Part shown: positions 36,478-46,385 of the stretch, one piece after another
How the letters are laid out: every line of letters starts with the position of its first letter
How positions within the stretch are numbered: the first letter of the stretch is position 1
Source of the DNA: Cordilura impudica
Taxonomy: Eukaryota > Arthropoda > Insecta > Diptera > Scathophagidae
Assembly (NCBI GenBank): GCA_963682025.1
Contig: OY821519.1
Coordinates: forward strand, 72,554,525 to 72,618,524
Reading direction: 5' to 3'
Length of the DNA stretch: 64,000 nt
Notes under the pieces: model-generated
The model's database searches: none
Told to the model about the DNA's origin: nothing
Seen by the model: only the letters and a program-made list of their open reading frames with translations
Translations under genes and position numbers: made by a program

Positions 36478-37410
36478 TTTATTGTGTTTATTTTGTCTAG
36501 CTTAAATTTCAATCAAATAGGATTACTCAAATTTGTGCCAGTCATATTTTTTTTTTATCTACAAACAATTATAAGGTGCCTCTTTAACACATAATAAATG
36601 GATTTTTAATAATTTTTGTCAGTTGTTTTAATGGAAATAAATTACATTTTAATTAATTGTAAATATTGCTAAGTATTAAGTGATAACAAAAAAATCCGTA
36701 AGCAAATTAATTAAATTGTAAAAGGTCACATTATTATTTGTTTATTATTTGGGCTGAGAATTGTAAGTAAAAACAAATAAATATTATTTTTTTTTTTATT
36801 ATTAAAATAAATATATTTCTAATCGTTTTTATACATTGAAGAAGGCCTTTCAACCAGATATGCTGATTTCTTGCCAAGCGTGACGTTTTTGAAACGGGAA
36901 ATTATTTTTTGAATTGGGCACCATTGCGATAATTTGGCGAAATATGAACACTGGATGCCTTGAATTTTGTGTCAGAATTTGAAAGCGAAATAAACAAAAG
37001 TAGAAACTGATGAACGACATTTTTATACTAAAAGAGAATTGTTTTCAATATCTAAAAGAACTCCTTAAGGAGATGATAACTTGGCGGAAAATATGAGTGT
37101 ATATAACTTTACACAATTATCACAAGCCAAATATCTACACATTCGTCAAGCTTTAAAAATATTAGGTGTCAGACAATAGGGAAAAATTTCCATATGTGAG
37201 TTAGAAAGATCGTTTCAGTGCAGAAAGTCCAAAAAACGTATTTGACATTAGGCATCATCAAGGCGGCAGGAACCATTGCAGCATTTTAAAGAAATAGTCT
37301 TGTCCGATTACGGAATAGAATAGTTTTTGGGACGTTTATTAAAAATTACAAATCACATTAATGTTAATAAATTATGTTGCAATATGTTTACATCCACTGA
37401 CAATATGATG
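36478..37410. other. No gene recognised
   Basis: A+T-rich first half. Between 36840 and 37320 base composition is more balanced and short open frames occur, but no family is recognisable. 37320-37410 matches 45862-45935 (inverted), so it belongs to a repeat. Confidence 0.35.
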
Positions 37411-38711
37411 AAAAGTGTGTTAAATTCGGCTGGGCCGAATCTTTGATACCCTCCACCTTTTTCATTTTCAATTTCCATTTTTAATTTATCATTTTCTATT
37501 TTTCACTTTTCAATTTTCATCTTTCGTTATTCATTTTTAGTTTTTAATTTTTAATTTCTCATTTTCCATTTTTCATTTTCCACTTTTCATTTTCCATTTT
37601 CGATTTTTCATTTTTCATTTTCCATTTTTCATTTTTCATTTTCAATTTTCCATTTTTAATTTTTCATTTTCCATTTTTCATTTTCCATTTTCCATTTTCC
37701 ATTTTTCATTTTTAATTTTTCATTTTCCATATTCCACTTTCGATTTTTCATTTATCATTTTACATTTTCCATTTTTCAATTTTCATTTTTCATTTTTAGT
37801 TTTCCATTTTCCATTTTTAATTTTTCATTTTCCGTTTTTCATTTTTCATTTTCCATTTTTCATTTTTAATTTTTCATTTTCCATTTTCCAGTTTTCATTT
37901 TCCATTTTTCATTTTTAATATTCATTTTGCATTTTATTTTCCATTTTTCATTTTCCATTTTTCAATTATCATTTTTCATATTCCATTTTCCATTTCTCAT
38001 TATCCATTTTTAATTGTTAATTTTTAATTTTCCATTTTTAATTTTTCATTTTCCATTTTCTATTTTCATTTTCCACTTTTCATTTTACATTTTTCATTTC
38101 CGATTTTTAATTTTTCATTTTCATTTTTCATTTTCCATTTTCCATTTTTCATCTTTAGTTTTTCAGTTTTCGATTTTCATTTTCCATTTTTCAATTTTCA
38201 ATTTTCAATTTCCATTTTCCATTTTCCATTTTCATTTTCCATTTTAATATTTAATATTTAATTTTAATGATAAAAAATATGTGGTAAAACTTGCTTAGGC
38301 ATATGTGACACGTGCAGTATTAATATACATACACACAACTGTAATGACTTCAACAATACGTAGAATTACAACATATACAACATATCTTAAGAAAAACAAC
38401 AAACACACTGAAAAATTTTATTTTTTCAAGAGTTTTTCAAAGTTTCATTCATAGCTCGTGAACCCTTTGACCGATTTTGACGATTTTTAATAGCAACTCC
38501 TTTGGGATGTTAATAAACGATTTTATACAAAAAAGAACGGTCTAGCTTAGATATTGACGGCGTGATCGTGATTTCCAAAGACATACGGAATTCCTTATTA
38601 TAAGGAATAAGAAAATATATTTTTTTGGGGCTTCAGGAATTTATTTCGATGCGTTACAAACGGAATGACAAACCTATATATACCCTCTTCCACTGAGGTG
38701 TGGAGGGTATA
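37411..38711 (+). mobile_element. Helentron/DINE-like family B with heptamer array
   Basis: GTGTTAAATTCGGCTGGGCC and GATACCCTCCACC at the left, heptamer array 37460-38262, then AAATATGTGGTAAAACTTGC (also found after the array at 18686), a CGTGATTTCCAAAGAC block, ACAAACGGAATGACAAACC and the terminal stem CCCTCTTCCACTGAGGTG. This gives the most compact complete array-bearing element, about 1.3 kb. Confidence 0.75.
37460..38262 (+). repeat. Heptanucleotide array, TTTTCAT/TTTCCAT type
   Basis: Seven-base units with TTTTCAT, TTTCCAT and TTTTTAA dominating, on the element's sense strand as in all other copies. Confidence 0.85.
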
Positions 38712-38784
38712 ATAAGTGTGTTAAATTCGGCTGTGCTGACTCTTTGTTGCCCGCCACTCGTATCCTAAACGCAATATTATAACA

Positions 38785-39308
38785 ATGAAACACATAGACG
38801 TGAGCGGCTACACGACTACAACCTGTCAAAAATAAAATACACACGTTTATATGAAAACGATTATTTTGACACCAACACAGCGCGGCTACATGACAACTTT
38901 TGTCGCTGTAGTCAAGTTAGGATAATTTCTATTTGGCTACAAAACAAAAATAGTGTTGACAATATAACAAAATATGTCAAAGATATTAGTGATATGAAAT
39001 ATTTTATTTTGTTAAAAAAATTAATCGCAAAATTAAATGCTATAATAATTCCATTAATAATCAAAAGGGGTTAAATAAATTTATTTATTTATGTTTACGT
39101 TATAATAATGCATTATAAATAAGTAACTGTGTATTTAAGTCAAGTTTATATAGAACCATGCATGTTTTTCTATTTTAATAAAGCAACAAAAATATAATTG
39201 GCACTACTGAAATAAAAATGCATTTGTATAAAAACAGCTGTTTATAATGTTGTTAAATGTTGCCGTCGTTTTCAAAAAAATTAAGTAGCTGTCGTCTATG
39301 TGTTTCAT
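38785..39308. mobile_element. TIR element D, 524 bp
   Basis: ATGAAACACATAGACG plus (GAGC/ACAGC)GGCTAC on the left is repeated inverted at the right (...GTCTATGTGTTTCAT). It interrupts a family-B flank at AATATTATAAC. Internal blocks (CTGTCAAAAATAAAATACAC, TAATTCCATTAATAATCAAA) recur at 43.3-44.06 and 45.5-45.8 kb. No ORF. Confidence 0.6.
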
Positions 39309-39614
39309 GCATAAGGTTGTCAACACTAAGAGACAAAAAGGCGATAGTTTTTAAATTTTTAAAATTTTTTTTTCGAAATCACTCTTTGGTGTGTTGCCTA
39401 TCGAAAGATAACAAATTTGTTACAAAAAATACAATTAAAAAATATAGATTAACAAAAAAAAAGTATTTTTTAGTGATGCCAAAACAATGCAAACTTTTAA
39501 GCTTCTGCATATTAAATCAATAAAAAAAAGAAGATGGTATGAAAGAAAATGTTAGTTTTTATGTATTGTCGATCTTGTGTTGTAATAATAATAATTAGTT
39601 ATTTATAGTTCGGT

Positions 39615-39871
39615 TCGAGATCATGTATACATTTTCTAATACTAGAAAAGATAATACTTTTATGCAATGTAAGAGAAATTTGGAAAAAATTGAAGACAGC
39701 GCTAGATGGAGTAGCTACTTTCGAACAAAGCGACTTGTTCATCTTCAGCATCCTTCTGCCTATTGCTTCAACTCATGCTTAATCAACTATTTAACTCAAC
39801 ATTAGAAAGAAAAGAACATTGCATAAAAGTATTATCTTTTCTAGTATTAGAAAATGTATACATGATCTCGA
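39615..39871. repeat. Perfect 56-bp inverted repeat (hairpin)
   Basis: Positions 39615-39670 and 39816-39871 are exact reverse complements over 56 of 56 bases (arm starts TCGAGATCATGTATAC), with a 145-bp spacer. All other inverted repeats of this size here are imperfect, so this one formed recently or is maintained. The spacer has no recognisable coding function. Confidence 0.85.
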
Positions 39872-40139
39872 TTTGCGGCGATGAGTTGCGGTTTGTTAAA
39901 CTGATGTACTGTGAGCATAAAAATAAAGTAAACATCTTACATCTTACTCATATTAAAATGATGTAATTAACACAATATCAAAAATAAATATAAGGAATTT
40001 AGAATTATTAAATAATATCTTCACTCAATATAAACATTAAACAAAAAAATGCAAAACAAAAATAACAGACAAAATTTTACTTGTCAAAAAATAAACAGCG
40101 TATAAAAGGCAATTGAACTTCAATACAAAAAGTAAACTT

Positions 40140-40460
40140 TTTATACCCTCCAAACCACTGTGCTGAGGGTATATATCAGTTTGTCAATCTGTTTGTAACT
40201 CATCGAAATGAATTCCGCAGACCCCATAAACTATATATATTCTCGATCCTTATAAATGGAGAAGTCGATCTAGCGATGTCCGTCTGTCTGTCTGTCTGTT
40301 GAAAACACGCGCATTCACAAAATAAACCATTTACCTGGGTAAAGTTACGATAATATTATTTTCCATTATCTGCAGCAGGTTGGTATTTCAAATGGGGTAA
40401 ATCAGGCGTCAATGTGCTGAGATATGACCTAAAATTTATAGACACCTCATTTTACTTTTC
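40140..40460 (-). mobile_element. Family-B end fragment
   Basis: Terminal stem ACCCTCCAAACCACTGTGC...GAGGGT, the ATATCAGTTTGTC block, CATAAACTATATATATTCTC, and a GTCCGTCTGTCTGTCTGTC tract, closely parallel to 22224-22390. The hairpin end is not present nearby. Confidence 0.7.
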
Positions 40461-40744
40461 ACTATTTAATTTTTTCCATTTTTATTTGAATATGTATGTA
40501 AATATATACTTTTTATTTGTTAAATGTTTCTATTTATTTTATTACATACATTAATTTTTTGTTTTTTCTTTGTTTATATATTTTTGACAGGTAGTTCAGA
40601 TAAACTAGCGATAATTTTTTATCAAAATTGGAGATGACACTCAATTTTTCTAGCTTCACAACTAGGTTCAAAATGAACCAAGTAGGTTCGCTCTCAAAAT
40701 TTTGTATGGCGAATCATTGGTGGAGATGCGATGCAGTTTAAGAC

Positions 40745-41705
40745 AAAACTTCCTTCAATACTTTGTAACTATAAGACAGAAGACATTTACAATGTAGACG
40801 AGATGGTCTTTTTTTCGAGCACTTCCTACAAAAACTTTAGCTCTTAAATCAGAAAAACGTAACGGAGGTAAATTGTCAAAAGAAAGGTTAACAATCTTGT
40901 TTTGTGTGAACATGGTTTGTCAGAAAGAAATAATGTTAATTATTGGTAAAGCTGCTCGTCCCCGCGCATTTAAAAACATATCTGTTGCCGAATTACCAGT
41001 TGATTAGAAATCCAATCAAAAGGCCTGGATGACGAGAGACATAATGAACGAGTGGTTGCATCATTTGGATAACAAAATGAGGTCTTGCAATAGAAAAATT
41101 CTTTTATTTTTAGACAATGCTGCATCTCATCCTAGGGACTTGTCACTTATATACAAATGCAACATCGGTTTGCCAACCTCTGGACCAAGGTATAATTCAA
41201 AGTTTTGAAGTTAACTATAGAATATTGACAAATCAGTATCAGAGCTTTCAAAGAGTATCACTGTTCTGGACGCAATATGTTTTATGAAAACCGCATGGAA
41301 TAAAGTTGAACTTTCTACAATAAAAAACTGTTTTCGCAAAGCCGGATTCATGGATCAAAACCAAATTGTAAACAAATTTGATTCCATTAGCAACACTACT
41401 GAATTTTCAAAGAATTTCAGAAACTAACGAGACTAGTTTTGAAGAATATTTAAACATCGATAACACTGCATACACTGCTAATAATATCAAGTGATTTAGA
41501 AGGGGATGTTGTAGAGCAAGAAATCGATAAAATTAAATGGTTCGAAGAAGCCCTAACACAGATTGCACGTTTGGAAGCTTTTGCTTTAAATGATTTTATG
41601 CCATATAAAAAAATTTAACAATTTGGAAACCCGTTTTGAAGAAATTAACAAAAATGGAACCAAGCGAACTCTAAGCAGGCTACAATCCGCCAGTTCTTTT
41701 TCACT
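40745..41705 (+). pseudogene. Tigger/pogo-type transposase relic
   Basis: Translation pieces in the correct order: KLPSILCNYKTEDIYNVDEM (first catalytic Asp region), FFRALPTKTLALKSEKRNGG, KLSKERLTILFCVNM, IGKAARPRAFKN, NQKAWMTRDIMNEWLHHLDN, RKILLFLDNAASHP (second catalytic Asp) and QPLDQGIIQSFEVNYR. These are the characteristic blocks of Tigger/pogo transposases in the Tc1-mariner superfamily. Stops and at least two frame changes separate the blocks, and the N-terminal DNA-binding domains are missing. Decay is clear; the assignment is strong because of block order. Confidence 0.85.
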
Positions 41706-41939
41706 ACCACATAAATTTAAGTTTTTTTAAGTAGTTTTTTTATACCAAAAACGATCGATCTCATTTTGTTATTTGGTTTATGTGTATGTATGAATTAAAC
41801 TAAGAGGAATTTAAGAAATAAATAAGCATACTTAAGTTGTAATGCGTTGAAATTTGTTTTACTCATAATAGCATATTAAATAACAGATAAATCCTGACCT
41901 TTTTAAATGAACTATCCCGAAGACGAACACCAAAAACTT

Positions 41940-42175
41940 CATTTTCTTTTAAAACTTCCTTTTCCTCAAAAGTAGAAAACATTTTCTTAAAAAGTACTTT
42001 CTTTTAAAAAAGTATTTTTCTTCAAAAAGTATCTTTTCTTTAAAAAAAAAAACAGTCCTTTCTTGAAAAATGGCCATTTCTTGAAAAACTGCTTTTCCTT
42101 GAAAAATATATTTTCTTAAAAAGTGCATTTTCTTAAAAAGGTGACTTTTCTTAAAAAAGTATTTTCATCATTTTC
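41940..42175 (-). repeat. TTTTCTTAAAAAGTA minisatellite beside a family-B element
   Basis: Degenerate 16-20 bp units of the type TTTTCTTAAAAAGTGCA, the same class as at 2373-2820, ending a few bases before a family-B terminal stem. Confidence 0.6.
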
Positions 42176-42187
42176 CATCGCGCTTTT

Positions 42188-42459
42188 TATACCCTCCAAA
42201 CCACTGCGCAAAGGGTATATATCAGTTTGTCAATAAATAAATTCCGCAGACACCATAAACTACATACATTCTCGACCCTTATAAATGGAAAAGTCGATTT
42301 GGCGTTGTTCTAAAATTTTTGTTAAACTAGCCGATATAATTTTAAATCTAGCCTTTTTTATCTTTAAGTGTTGATAATCAGGCTAGGACATTGTGTTTAG
42401 AACATGGGTGGAGGGTATCAAAGATTCGGCACAGCCGAATATAACACTCTTACTTGTTT
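42188..42459 (-). mobile_element. Family-B element, compact 272-bp complete copy
   Basis: Both ends are intact (ACCCTCCAAACCACTGCGC stem on the left; GATTCGGCACAGCCGAAT hairpin and TTACTTGT on the right) with only about 200 bp between and no array. It shows that the array is dispensable to the element's structure. Confidence 0.75.
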
Positions 42460-42549
42460 AATATTTGATTTGTTTTTCTTTGGCAAGTTTTTTTGTTATA
42501 TCGGTGGAGATGTTGCTTTATTCTATCCTTAGAGCCTAATTTAAGTCTG

Positions 42550-42716
42550 CCTTGCTTAAAATGGCCCTTCGGCTGATGTCCAAGTCAAGGTGTTCCGACG
42601 ATCGAGTTAAGGTCCGGGGACTGCGGCGGATGATCAAGTTTCTTGGGAGAACGGTACAGTAGTCACTCTTTCACAATTTTAGACGTATGCTTTGGATCGT
42701 TGTACTGCTGGAAGAT
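42550..42716 (-). pseudogene. Tc1-like transposase, C-terminal fragment
   Basis: One minus-strand frame reads WIFQQYNDPKHTSKIVKE, a stop, LLYRSPKKLDHPPQSPDLNS. It covers the second catalytic Asp (NDPKHT) and the SPDLN block before the third acidic residue. The expected PIEHLW continuation is lost. Confidence 0.8.
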
Positions 42717-42726
42717 CCAATCTCAT

Positions 42727-42972
42727 TTTTATTACAAACACATTAACAAATTTAATAAACACACACATAGCCTTGTATAATTTTTTGTATGTGTTAGTAG
42801 CAACTTTAAATGCAATTTACTCAAAATAAAAGACAAAATTTAAAAATCTGTAAATCTGCAAAACGGCTAAAAACAAATACCTTTCAAATAATATACGTTT
42901 GGTCAAAATCGGGATAAAACGGTAGAACAAAACATCAGTCACAAGAAATCGCCTGGCCTATTAATTTTGTAG
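42727..42972 (+). repeat. Dispersed repeat C, copy 4 (partial)
   Basis: Matches 15910-16153 closely (ATTACAAACACATTAACA ... AAGAAATCGCCTGGCCTATT). A retrotransposon 3' end follows directly. Confidence 0.65.
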
Positions 42973-42973
42973 A

Positions 42974-43335
42974 TTAGTTTGCCAAAATTGAAAATTCCTC
43001 TTACCCACTGATAAGAGAATGTAGAGAATTAACGTAATATTAAAAAGAAATCACCAAATTGAAAATTATGTCTTATATAGGTCTATTATTTCTAATAAAC
43101 CTCCTATAAGCATATAAATATTTTCAGATAGTATTTGAATTTATTAAATCATATGAAGGTTTTTTTCCCTCCCATTTTCCTTTTAAATTCATTAAAAAAA
43201 AAATAAAATAACTATTTAATATCATTAGATCCTATATATTATTTGTTGCAATATCTATATGTAAAGATCTCATATGTAAATATCAAATTTGTTAAAATAT
43301 GTAAATAAAGGAAGAATATATAATAAAAAAAAAAA
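42974..43335 (+). mobile_element. Jockey-type non-LTR element, 3' end only
   Basis: Starts in the last coding codons (FAKIENSSYPLIRECRE) and continues through a 3' untranslated region nearly identical to 53500-53850, ending in ATATAATAAAAAAA. Extreme 5' truncation and an A-rich tail indicate target-primed insertion. Confidence 0.8.
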
Positions 43336-43338
43336 ATT

Positions 43339-43785
43339 GTAGTCGTGTAGTCAGCTACTTGATTTTTTTGAAAACGGCAGCAACATATAACAATGATATA
43401 AACAGCTGTTTTTATACAAATGCATTTTTATTTCAGTAGTGCCAATTATATTTTTGCTACTTTATTAAAGTAGAAAAACATGCACGATTTTTATATAAAC
43501 TTGACTTAAATACACAATTACTTATTTATAATGCATTATTATTACATAAAAATAAATAAATAAATTTACTTAACCCCTTTTGATTATTAATGGAATTATT
43601 ATAGCATCACATTTTCGATTTTTTTTTACAAAATAAAATATTTCATAGCACTAATATCTTTTAAAATTTGTTATATTGTTAACAATATTTTTGTTTTATA
43701 GCCAACAGAAATAGAAATTATCCTAATGCATGAGAGACGTAGACGACAGCGGCTACAAGAACACACGACTACAAATGCTGCTGGC
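43339..43785. mobile_element. TIR element D-related copy
   Basis: TTGTAGTCGTGTAG at the left and its inverse ACACGACTACAA at the right bracket about 430 bp homologous to 38830-39300 (inverted). Related to but not colinear with the 38785 copy at its ends. Confidence 0.5.
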
Positions 43786-44063
43786 TGTATTGTAGTCGTG
43801 TAGTCAGCTATTTAATTTTTTTGAAAACGACAGCAACATATAACAACAATATAAACAACTGTTTTTATACAAATGCTTTTTTATTTCAGTAGTGCCAATT
43901 ATATTTTTTTTGCTTTATTAAAATAGAAAAACATGCATTATTCTATATAAACTTGACTTAAATATACAATTACTTAATTATAATGCATTATTATAACGTA
44001 AAAATATATAAATAAATTTATTTAACCCCTTTTGATTATTAATGGAATTATTATAGCATTTCT

Positions 44064-45532
44064 AATGCTATAATCAATAGAAATAAATATGACTAGCAAT
44101 GCAAACTTTGTAATAAATGGTGAAATAATAGAAAAAGTGAGACAAATAAAATACATTGGTTTCATTATTGATAAAGAACTAAAAATTCAACGACCACATA
44201 GAGTATATTTGTAAGAAAATCGGTAAAAAAAAAATTGGTTCTTTCAAAAGAATTAGGAATAAAATATCACCAATGACAGCAATAAATATATATAATACCA
44301 TGATAAAACCACACTTGGAATATGGTTCGACAATTATATATACATGTTGTTGAGCAGCACAACTGGACAGACTGCAAAAATTGCAAAATAAGGCAATGCG
44401 GACAATTCTAAGATGCAACAGGTATACAACAATAGCTATAATGTTAGATGCACTCAAGTGGATGAGTATAAAGCAAAGATTGGAATTAAATACTTTAATG
44501 TTTATACAAAAAATAAGAAATGGTAATGCGCCAGAATATTTAAGCGAGCAACTAAATTATGTAGGAGATGTACAGCCGTATAGACTAAGAAATGCCGAAA
44601 ATTTTAGAATACAACGAGTTGCCAAAACGGCAATGCAGCGATCACTTTTCTACAAAGGACTTAAATTATATAACTTAATTCCAAATACATAATAAAAAAA
44701 ATGAGAGAAATGAATGTGTCTTTAGAAGAGAATGTGTAAAATTTATAAGAAATAATGTCTTTTTATAGAGCTAAAATTGAAAATTAAACTATTTATTAAA
44801 TATGTAAACATTAAGGGTTTTCACTCTTGGTAGTAAAGTACCCTTGTAACCCTTGTAAATGTTGTAGATATAGTAAAAGTACTATTATTTACAACACCGC
44901 AACAACAAAATGTATGAAATGTAAATTTACTACGCTGTGGTTAAAGTACAAGGGTAAAAGGTATAGTACATTAACAAGACTAAACATTTACAAGACTAAA
45001 ACAGCTGACCGTTGAGCTGCCAAAACAATTGTTTAATTTTATTGTTCATTTTGTGGTCACTATCAAAATAAATAATAAAAAAAATGGATCAAAATAATTA
45101 ATAAATTAATAATAAAGATGGACCGATAGGTAAATTTAGCATTTTCGGCATTTTTCTAATCTTCAAATGCTTTTTGATATTTTTTAGTTTTCAAATTGAT
45201 GGAAAACAAAACAAAAATCAGCTGATTCATTAATTTACAATACACAATACAATAAACACAGAAAAGACGTTCACGCTTTGTAATATAAAATCGTTGTAAA
45301 TATAACAGGGTTGTAAATTTAACACCAAGAGTGAATACCGCTATTGTGAACATTAAAAGTATTGAAAATACTGATAAATAAAATTAATAAATAATTCCAA
45401 AAACATAGTTCATACAGCTTAAGCTGCAACAGAGCTTATCCCGTGGTTCGTACCAGGGATGAGTAACCTCTAGCATATGCGGACCTATGCAGGGTGGATT
45501 TATTTCTATTATTATTATTATTATTATTATTA
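44064..45532 (+). mobile_element. Non-LTR retrotransposon, 5'-truncated, with (ATT)n tail
   Basis: The reverse-transcriptase C-terminus is recognisable: FVINGEIIEKVRQIKYIGFI, ISPMTAINIYNTMIKPHLEY, LDRLQKLQNKAMRTILRCNR, YTTIAIMLDALKWMSIKQRL and FIQKIRNGNAPEYLSEQL, ending near 44769 after a frame change at about 44690. One in-frame TGA (about 44352) and small shifts show decay. The 3' part ends in about eight ATT units (45509-45532), the kind of microsatellite tail used by several non-LTR clades. A 534-bp element interrupts the 3' untranslated region. Confidence 0.75.
44815..45348. mobile_element. Putative hAT-like non-autonomous element, 534 bp
   Basis: Eight identical bases, AACATTAA, flank it (44807-44814 and 45349-45356). 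Near-terminal inverted motifs TTCACTCTTGGT and ACCAAGAGTGAA are present, though they begin about 4 and 13 bp from the respective ends. An 8-bp duplication suggests hAT or P-like superfamilies. No ORF. Confidence 0.5.
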
Positions 45533-45781
45533 ATTTTTTCAACAAAATAAAATATTTCATAGCACTAATATCTTTTACATATTTTGTTATATTGTCAACA
45601 CTGTTTTTGTTTTGTAGCCAACAAAAATAGAAATTATCATAAGTTGACTACAGCGACAAAAGTTGTCATGTAGCCGTGTAGCTGTGTTGGTGTCAAAATA
45701 ATCGTTTTCATATAAACGTGTATATTTTATTTTTGACAGGTTGTAGTCGTGTAGCCGCTCTCATCTGTGTTTCATGCATTA

Positions 45782-45935
45782 GTTATAATATTGTGTTTAG
45801 GACACGAGTGGCGGGCAACAAAGATTTAGCACTGCCGAATTTAACACACTTACTTATTTTTCATCATATTGTCAGTGGATGTAAACATATTGCAACATAA
45901 TTTATTAACATTCATGTGATTTGTAAACCTGTGTA
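45782..45935 (-). mobile_element. Family-B flank fragment
   Basis: Inverted match to 38712-38784 and to 37340-37425: AATATTGTGTTTAGGACACG, GGCGGGCAACAAAG, CACTTACTT. The element D copy abuts it at the same base as at 38785. Confidence 0.6.
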
Positions 45936-46002
45936 TTTTATTTTTGACAGGCGGTAGTCGTGTAGCCGCTGTCGTCTATGTGTTTCATGCATATGTGCAG
46001 AA

Positions 46003-46385
46003 ATATTAAAAAATTCAAAAATAACGATTGATTGATTGGACAGAGTTACATATATCTTCTGAAATTAATACGAAGTAAAAGCTGTATGATATGAAAACTA
46101 ATTCTAAGCACACCGCTCGTAGGCCTGACTTTAGGTGTGTTAAAGCGCCTACCAAAAAGTACAAGTACGAGTGTATGTGAAGGTTAAGGGTTCAAACCTA
46201 ACGGCCGGCCTAAGTAGAAAAATTTCATATAGAAACAATGTATTCAATTATAACATAACAATTATCACAATATTCAATAAATCGCTGATGAAGGCAGAAA
46301 CCGGTCCGACTAAGAATACAGTGTAGTTATGAATTTTTGAAATATATGCTCTCTTCTTCTTCTCTACCACGCACCATTGGAACAA
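46003..46385 (+). repeat. SINE-like repeat with tRNA-type promoter, copy 1
   Basis: A-box-like TTTAGGTGTGTTAAAGCGC (about 46131) and a perfect B box GGTTCAAACC (46189-46198) are spaced about 50 bp apart in tRNA order, followed by GGCCGGCC. Downstream the conserved part CGCTGATGAAGGCAGAAACC...GGTCCGA is shared with the second copy at 57835-58205 (inverted). The homology starts about 100 bp upstream of the tRNA-like segment, which is unusual for a simple SINE. Confidence 0.6.

Larger units (their letters stand above)
43790..45781. mobile_element. TIR element D-related copy, split by a retrotransposon
   Basis: The left part runs 43790-44061 (ending TTATTATAGCATTT). The right part resumes at 45533 (AATTTTTTCAACAAAATAAA) and ends with GTGTTTCATGCATTAG at 45781. 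Between them a non-LTR element has inserted. Joined, the flanks match 38785-39308 in inverted orientation. Confidence 0.6.
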
